64,000 nucleotides of DNA. Origin: Pollutimonas sp036675275 (GTDB lineage: Bacteria; Pseudomonadota; Gammaproteobacteria; Burkholderiales; Burkholderiaceae_B). The position numbers and the translations under genes were made by a program. Below, in pieces: positions 59,723-64,000 of this stretch. The stretch spans positions 11,508-75,507 of the forward strand of contig JAKFFG010000083.1 in the NCBI GenBank assembly GCA_036675275.1, in the 5' to 3' direction. Each line of letters starts with the position of its first letter. Within the stretch, counting starts at the first letter, position 1. The notes below the pieces were generated by a model. The model did not search any database. It saw only the letters and a program-made list of their open reading frames with translations, and was not told the origin of the DNA.

Positions 59723-60703
59723 ATGAAGCTCTTATCGTTTAGCCTGAGGGTGGCGTTGGCGGCAGGCATCGGCCTCGCGGCCATTTCCATGAACTCTGTC
59801 GCAGCCAGCGACTATCCCGCCCGGCCCTTGCAGTTCATCGTTCCCTTCAGTGCAGGTGGCCAGTTCGATTTCCTGGCGCGTGTCGTCGCGGCATCCATGA
59901 GCAAGAATCTTGGGCAGGAAATCGTTGTTGAAAACGTCAGCGGCGCTGGCGGAAATGTGGGGGGAGCCAGGGCGGCCAATGCCAAGCCCGATGGCTATAC
60001 CCTGCTGGAATATGGCGGCAATTTTGCCATCGCCAAGTACCTTACCAAAAACCTCAGCTACGATCCTGTCGGCGACTTCATACCCGTCGCGGCGATCAGT
60101 CTCGCCCCTCACGCAGTACTGGTCAATAACGGGCTGCCGGCCAAAGACTTCAAAGAGCTGGTGGCTTACGCCAAAGCTCATCCCGACAAGTTGAACTACG
60201 CGACACCCGGCGTCGGAACATCCATGCAACTCACCTTCGAGGAAATCAAATCGCATTTTGGATTTCCTGCCGTTCACATTCCTTACCGCGGTGGTAGCAA
60301 CGCACTGAACGACCTCGCCAGCGGTCAGGTGGATGCAGGCATCGTGGCAGTTGCGCCAGCCATGCCCTTCATCGAATCGGGACAAATAAGGGCCCTTGCA
60401 GTCACTGGCCCGCAACGCGCCCAGTCATTGCCTGAGGTGCCGACCATTTCAGAGCTGGGATACGAAGGTTTCAGCAGTGGAAGCTGGGCAGGTATTGCCG
60501 TTCCGAAAGGCACGCCTGCCGAAATTGTCAAACGTCTGCATGACGCAGTGCAAGCCGCCTTGAAAGACCCCCAAGTCAAGGAACGGCTTGCATCGTTATC
60601 GTTCACTCTCTTGCCGGGTTCGCAAGACGACTTCGTGGCACGTATCCACGACGAAGCACGGCGGTACGAGCCAATTATCGAGCGTCTGAAGCTGCAACGT
60701 TGA
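59723..60703 (+). CDS. Bug-type periplasmic receptor of the acyl-CoA block
   Basis: 326 residues: signal peptide to about residue 25 (AISMNSVAASDYPA), then YPARPLQFIVPFSAGGQFDFLARVVAASMSKNLGQEIVVENVSGAGGNVGGARAANAKPDGYT, typical of Bug receptors (BugT/TctC family). VDAGIVAVAPAMPFIESGQIRALAVTGPQRAQSLPEVPTISELGY is the usual middle. AGGAGAC is 8 bases before the ATG. It carries a carboxylate ligand in the periplasm. No TctAB permease is encoded in the window. Divergent from the acyl-CoA ligase gene, which suggests a joint role. Confidence 0.93.
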   Translation: MKLLSFSLRVALAAGIGLAAISMNSVAASDYPARPLQFIVPFSAGGQFDFLARVVAASMSKNLGQEIVVENVSGAGGNVGGARAANAKPDGYTLLEYGGNFAIAKYLTKNLSYDPVGDFIPVAAISLAPHAVLVNNGLPAKDFKELVAYAKAHPDKLNYATPGVGTSMQLTFEEIKSHFGFPAVHIPYRGGSNALNDLASGQVDAGIVAVAPAMPFIESGQIRALAVTGPQRAQSLPEVPTISELGYEGFSSGSWAGIAVPKGTPAEIVKRLHDAVQAALKDPQVKERLASLSFTLLPGSQDDFVARIHDEARRYEPIIERLKLQR

Positions 60704-60745
60704 AAGGACAAGCCGCTGGTCACTAGCAGCAGCCCGTCCGGGGCG

Positions 60746-61846
60746 CTATGCCCGGCGCTGGCGCAGGTAGTCGAGCACCGCCTGCTGCTGGCCTGCGAAT
60801 TCGATGCGCCCTGACCGTAGTTGGCGCTGGTAGACATACATGGGGTCGTAGTATTCAGTCAGCAACCCCTCGATCCAGCCGAGGTGTGTTTCGACCGCCC
60901 CGCTGTCTTCCTGCTCGGCCAGGGCCAAGTCCATGATTGCCGCCAGGCGTTGATGGCGATCACCGCCCAGACGCTTAACGATGTTGTTCAGACTCTGGCG
61001 CAGGCGTTCAGCGTACAGCCCAAAGCCTTTCTCTGTGCCATGCAGCGCCTCGAACTCCGCGCACAAGCCGACCACATAGTCGCGCAGTATGCGCTGCACC
61101 CTATTCTCGAGGCTGTCTTCCAGCCACACAATCGGATAGGTCTGCATGCCCTGGTATAGCGCGTATGGCACGCTGCAGCTGCCAATGGCCCGGCTTTCGT
61201 CCTCCAGTACAAATGAATCGTGGCCCGCAGCGCGTTTCTTGAGGATGTCGATAGCCAGGCGGTTCTCGAAATCAATCTGCGCCGGTTGGCCGGCGGCATG
61301 CTTGCCAAAGCTGGAGCCGCGATGCTGGGCGTGTTCCTCCAGGTCCAAGCTGTGTTTCAGCTGCAGCAGCACATCGGTCTTGCCCGTACCCGTCATACCG
61401 CCCAGCACCACAAAGCCGCATTCCTTGACCGCCTGTTCGGTCGTCTCCAGCAGAAAAGTGCGCATGGCCTTGTAGCCGCCGATCACGCGCGGATACTCGA
61501 TGCCAGCCTCTTCCTTCAACCATTGCTGAGTTATCTGCGAGCGCAGGCCGCCGCGGAAGCAATACAAGTAACCATCCGGGTGGGCACGGGCAAAATCGGA
61601 CCATGCCGCAATGCGTTCCGCCTTGCTTCGGCCCGCAACGAGCTGGTGGCCGAGGGCGACGGCGGCATCCTGGCCTTTTTGCGTGTAGCACAGGCCGACT
61701 TTCTGCCGCTCAATATCGTTCATCAAGGGCAGATTGATGGCGCGGGGAAAAGCACCTTTGCTGAACTCGATAGGCGCGCGCGCGTCCATCATGGGAACGT
61801 CGCCGAGAAACAGCGCCCGGTAGTTGCTGGTGTCCTCGCGCATCAA
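60746..61846 (-). CDS. selU: tRNA 2-selenouridine synthase
   Basis: 366 residues: an N-terminal rhodanese domain with the active Cys96 (CFRGGLRS) and a C-terminal P-loop domain GGMTGTGKT (149-157), the MnmH/SelU architecture. It replaces the sulfur of 2-thiouridine at the tRNA wobble position by selenium from selenophosphate. Its ATG overlaps the selD stop by 4 bases, so it is translated together with it. No selA, selB or selC was seen here; the organism may use selenium only for tRNA. Confidence 0.95.
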   Translation of the reverse strand: MMREDTSNYRALFLGDVPMMDARAPIEFSKGAFPRAINLPLMNDIERQKVGLCYTQKGQDAAVALGHQLVAGRSKAERIAAWSDFARAHPDGYLYCFRGGLRSQITQQWLKEEAGIEYPRVIGGYKAMRTFLLETTEQAVKECGFVVLGGMTGTGKTDVLLQLKHSLDLEEHAQHRGSSFGKHAAGQPAQIDFENRLAIDILKKRAAGHDSFVLEDESRAIGSCSVPYALYQGMQTYPIVWLEDSLENRVQRILRDYVVGLCAEFEALHGTEKGFGLYAERLRQSLNNIVKRLGGDRHQRLAAIMDLALAEQEDSGAVETHLGWIEGLLTEYYDPMYVYQRQLRSGRIEFAGQQQAVLDYLRQRRA

Positions 61847-62877
61847 ACCACTTCTATCGCGTGACGCTGTCGCGGTATCAGCTCGCCAATGGGCACCAAT
61901 TGCAGGCCGAATTCCGCCGCAGCCGTCAGAAATTCGGCGTCCCCATCGGGCGTCACGGCCACCAACAGACCTCCGCTGGTCTGCGGATCACAAAGAAGAT
62001 TCAATTGATCCTGTGTAATGGGTGCGATGCGCTCGCCATAACTGTCGAAGTTACGGCCTGTACCGCCCGGTACGCAGCCTTCAGCCAGGTAATGATCGAC
62101 CCCCGGCAGGCGCGGCACCTTGGCAGATTCGATGCGAGCGCTGACGCCGCTGCCATCCGCCATTTCCACCAGATGGCCCAGCAAACCGAAGCCAGTGACG
62201 TCTGTCATGGCCTTGACGCATTCCAGCTTCCCGAAACGGCTGCCCGGTTTGTTGAGCGTACACATCCAGTCCCTTGCAAGCCCGATATCCTGTGTGCGCA
62301 GCTTGGACCGCTTTTCGGCGGTCGTCAGGATACCGATGCCTAGCGGTTTCGTCAGGTATAGCTTGCAGCCGACGGTGCCCGTATCGTTGCGCTTGAGCCG
62401 GGCCTTGTCCACCACACCCGTGACAGCCAGGCCGAAGATCGGCTCGGGCGCATCGATGGAGTGGCCGCCGGCCAGGGGAATGCCCGCCGCATCGCAGGCC
62501 GATCGCCCCCCACGGATCACTTCGCGGGCCACTTCCGGCGGCAAGAGATTGACCGGCCATCCCAGGATGGCAATAGCCAGCAGCGGATCGCCGCCCATGG
62601 CGTAGATGTCGCTGATGGCATTGGTGGCCGCGATACGGCCGAAATCGTAGGGATCGTCGACGATAGGCATGAAGAAATCCGTGGTCGACACCACCCCGCG
62701 CTGTTCATCAAGCGCATAGACCGCCGCATCGTCGCGCGAGGCATTGCCTACCCACAGTCTGGGGTCGAGATTCTGCGCGCCGCTGCCCGCCAGTATTACT
62801 TCCAGCACCTTGGGCGAAATCTTGCAACCGCAGCCGGCGCCGTGACTGTACTGGGTAAGGCGTATGGGACTGTTCAT
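61843..62877 (-). CDS. selD: Selenide, water dikinase
   Basis: 344 residues of the PurM-like SelD family: HGAGCGCKISPKVLEVIL with Cys16 and Lys19 at the catalytic position (E. coli Cys17/Lys20; not selenocysteine), NASRDDAAVYAL, VSTTDFFMPIVDDPYDFGRIAATNAISDIYAMGGDPLLAIAILGWP, AGGHSIDAPEP and MTDVTGFGLLGHLVEMA. It makes selenophosphate from selenide and ATP and serves the next gene, selU. The ATG at 62877 is preferred because it gives the family N-terminus. The two genes are the last before the 522-base gene-poor stretch. Confidence 0.96.
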   Translation of the reverse strand: MNSPIRLTQYSHGAGCGCKISPKVLEVILAGSGAQNLDPRLWVGNASRDDAAVYALDEQRGVVSTTDFFMPIVDDPYDFGRIAATNAISDIYAMGGDPLLAIAILGWPVNLLPPEVAREVIRGGRSACDAAGIPLAGGHSIDAPEPIFGLAVTGVVDKARLKRNDTGTVGCKLYLTKPLGIGILTTAEKRSKLRTQDIGLARDWMCTLNKPGSRFGKLECVKAMTDVTGFGLLGHLVEMADGSGVSARIESAKVPRLPGVDHYLAEGCVPGGTGRNFDSYGERIAPITQDQLNLLCDPQTSGGLLVAVTPDGDAEFLTAAAEFGLQLVPIGELIPRQRHAIEVV

Positions 62878-63399
62878 GGATACTCCGCGATGGCTTGACG
62901 CTGGCCATTCTAAACCCATTACCTTGTCCGGACCGGAAGCACTTACTGGGCGACAGCAAGCACTTCGCGGGTAGGCGCCGGTAAGTGGGCCAGGAGGGGG
63001 AAATGAATTCCTTCAGTTCGGAGCCGGTCAAAGGGCTTGCTTACTTCGAAGAGCTTCTCACGCCGCCATAATTTCCAAAAAATTTTCCTGAGATAAATGC
63101 AACGTCAAGCATCTCGATTAGGCCAGATGCTGTAATCCACCCATCTTAGTTGCAACCAAGGGTTTCTAGCGCATCCATGCGAATGTGTCGCATCCGGCCA
63201 CTCCACCTACCATTCATTAACGGATTGCCACGTTATGTTTACCTGGCATCCGCTAGGCCGAATTACATTTGAACCAAAAAATACTCCTAGAGAAACGGAT
63301 TGTCATTAAGTGATTGCTAGGATCACGCCTAGTACTCAAGCTTCGTGATATTCGCGTGGTATGGGTACTCTTCTGTCTCCACCCCCTTGGGAGGTAATC
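62878..63399. other. Gene-poor stretch between selD and the repeat gene
   Basis: 522 bases without a long reading frame. From about 63070 the sequence is clearly more AT-rich than the neighbouring genes. Visible features are a 7-bp inverted pair CACTTAC/GTAAGTG (about 62939-62986), a 22-codon frame with a perfect ribosome site (63003), and the palindrome CTAGG-ATCACG-CCTAG at 63317-63332, about 70 bases before the repeat gene, which could be an operator. A CTCC at 63377-63380 could pair with the GGAG of the ribosome site at 63390-63393. No tRNA-like fold was recognised. Confidence 0.5.
63003..63071 (+). CDS. Possible 22-residue microprotein
   Basis: A 22-codon frame (begins MNSFSSEPVKGL, ends LLTPP) follows the perfect ribosome site AGGAGGGGG, spaced 5 bases from the ATG. 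No family is known for it. The peptide is slightly acidic with no membrane segment. It could be a leader peptide, a remnant of a longer gene or chance; the quality of the ribosome site is the only positive sign. Confidence 0.25.
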   Translation: MNSFSSEPVKGLAYFEELLTPP

Positions 63400-64000
63400 A
63401 TGGCATCAGTATCCAATGACATCTGGAACCGCGACGTCGTGGGCGTTGCGAAGAAAGGAGTGAGCACAGTACTCGAAGGAGTTAATCAGCCCTTTAACGG
63501 TACGGCTGGTTACGGAAAGGCGCCCGACCATAGTCCCGGAAAAGTTCCGGATAAAGTTCCTATAAAAGGCGAGGACAAAGACCATGACAAGGGCTACGAC
63601 AAGGAGCCCATGAAAGGTCATGACAAGGACCATGACAAGGATAAGGACCATGGCAAAGATCACGACAAGAACTACGACAAGGAGCCCATGAAAGGTCATG
63701 GCAAGGACCATGACAGGGATAAGGACCATGGCAAAGATCACGACAAGGACTACGACAAGGAGCCCATGAAAGGTCATGACAAGGACCATGGCAAGGATAA
63801 GGACCATGGCAAAGATCACGACAAGGACTACGACAAGGAGCCCATGAAAGGTCATGACAAGGACCATGACAAGGATAAGGACCATGGTAAAGATCACGAC
63901 AAGGACTACGACAAGGAGCCCATGAAAGGTCATGACAAGGACCATGACAAGGATAAGGACCATGGCAAAGATCACGACAAGGACTACGACAAGGAGCCCA
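63400..64000 (+). CDS. Asp/Lys/His-rich tandem-repeat protein, runs off the window
   Basis: A frame starting MASVSNDIWNRD after GGGAGG and open to the end of the window (200 codons seen). Residues 1-68 form a non-repeated lead with no signal peptide, ending in a Pro/Lys/Asp-rich part. From residue 69 a 26-residue unit repeats five complete times and begins a sixth: EPMKGHDKDH, then DKDKDHGKDH, then DKDYDK. Each unit has four His, many Asp and Lys, one Met and one Tyr, and no long hydrophobic part. It should be very soluble, highly charged and unfolded or metal-responsive. I do not recognise a family. The long frame on the opposite strand is a by-product of the repeat. Confidence 0.75.
   Translation, partial: MASVSNDIWNRDVVGVAKKGVSTVLEGVNQPFNGTAGYGKAPDHSPGKVPDKVPIKGEDKDHDKGYDKEPMKGHDKDHDKDKDHGKDHDKNYDKEPMKGHGKDHDRDKDHGKDHDKDYDKEPMKGHDKDHGKDKDHGKDHDKDYDKEPMKGHDKDHDKDKDHGKDHDKDYDKEPMKGHDKDHDKDKDHGKDHDKDYDKEP
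63604..64000 (+). repeat. 78-bp tandem repeat array (five units plus the start of a sixth)
   Basis: Units begin at 63604, 63682, 63760, 63838, 63916 and 63994, exactly 78 bases apart, and continue past the window edge. The copies differ at only a few bases, mostly Asp/Gly, Lys/Arg or Asn/Asp changes and one silent change. The array lies in frame in the gene at 63400. Such near-identity points to recent expansion or ongoing homogenisation. Confidence 0.97.

Noticed and set aside
62930..63060. A tRNA-Sec gene next to selD
   Set aside because: The region has inverted pairs but no T-loop or anticodon arm of tRNA type.
63406..63975. A 189-residue hydrophobic repeat reading frame on the minus strand
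   Set aside because: It is the mirror of the Asp/Lys/His repeat on the plus strand. Its codons (Met, Val, Leu runs) follow from the complement of GAC, AAG and CAT, it has no ribosome site, and the plus-strand frame has a proper start.
53345..64000. Prophage, plasmid or integrative element at the right end
   Set aside because: No integrase, att-like repeats, tRNA or phage structural genes were seen; only the repeat gene and its AT-rich leader stand out.

Overview
The window reads as chromosomal DNA of a beta-proteobacterium, most likely Alcaligenaceae (Bordetella/Achromobacter/Pusillimonas type). This is inferred from gene content: periplasmic Bug-type receptors, two TRAP systems (DctPQM and TAXI), four LysR regulators, and selU-selD with Cys-type SelD. 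No rRNA, tRNA, CRISPR array, transposase or prophage was recognised. Coding density is high. The only gene-poor stretch over 300 bases is 62878-63399, and the 297-base leader of the cold-shock gene comes close.

Layout. 1-5651: housekeeping and stress genes, namely the end of a DUF2061 protein, a GGDEF-EAL protein, a T4-endonuclease-V-like glycosylase, a phosphoribosyltransferase, a cold-shock protein with a clear terminator, rlmF and panD. 5697-12749: a one-direction catabolic block with a LysR regulator, DUF1445 hydro-lyase, DctPQM TRAP transporter, DUF2848 protein and amidase; it looks like uptake and hydrolysis of a small carboxylated amide or cyclic amide. 12824-19214: an Ada protein with a degenerate zinc site, facing a histidine kinase gene and a 1378-residue CheB-CheR-PAS-kinase-receiver fusion.

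19382-32464: envelope and stress genes (PQQ-type lipoprotein dehydrogenase, DUF4142 plus general-stress SDR, an SDR-DoxX fusion with DUF2269 protein, lipocalin, DJ-1/PfpI protein, MsrA, AlkA-like glycosylase), the TAXI-TRAP pair interrupted by a 60-bp palindrome, and rluE. 32602-34020 is a tandem HD-GYP protein. 34030-42695: a sugar-acid region with garD, an FMN hydroxy-acid dehydrogenase, two LysR genes, a Bug receptor, a ThDP enzyme and a DapA-like lyase. 42796-54568: mixed genes including FAH-family, MBL-fold, a Fur-box-preceded TonB receptor, a serine hydrolase, a chemoreceptor, a DMT exporter, DUF488 and a Tag-like glycosylase.

54615-60703: an acyl-CoA block (CaiB-type CoA-transferase, acyl-CoA dehydrogenase, LysR, AMP-forming acyl-CoA ligase, Bug receptor). 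60746-62877: selD and selU, overlapping by 4 bases, for tRNA 2-selenouridine. The window ends inside an open reading frame starting at 63400 that carries a nearly perfect 78-bp (26-residue) tandem repeat rich in Asp, Lys and His; it is the most unusual object here. Taken together the window suggests a metabolically versatile environmental organism that scavenges organic acids, signals through c-di-GMP and chemosensory-type proteins, and keeps four distinct base-damage repair proteins.
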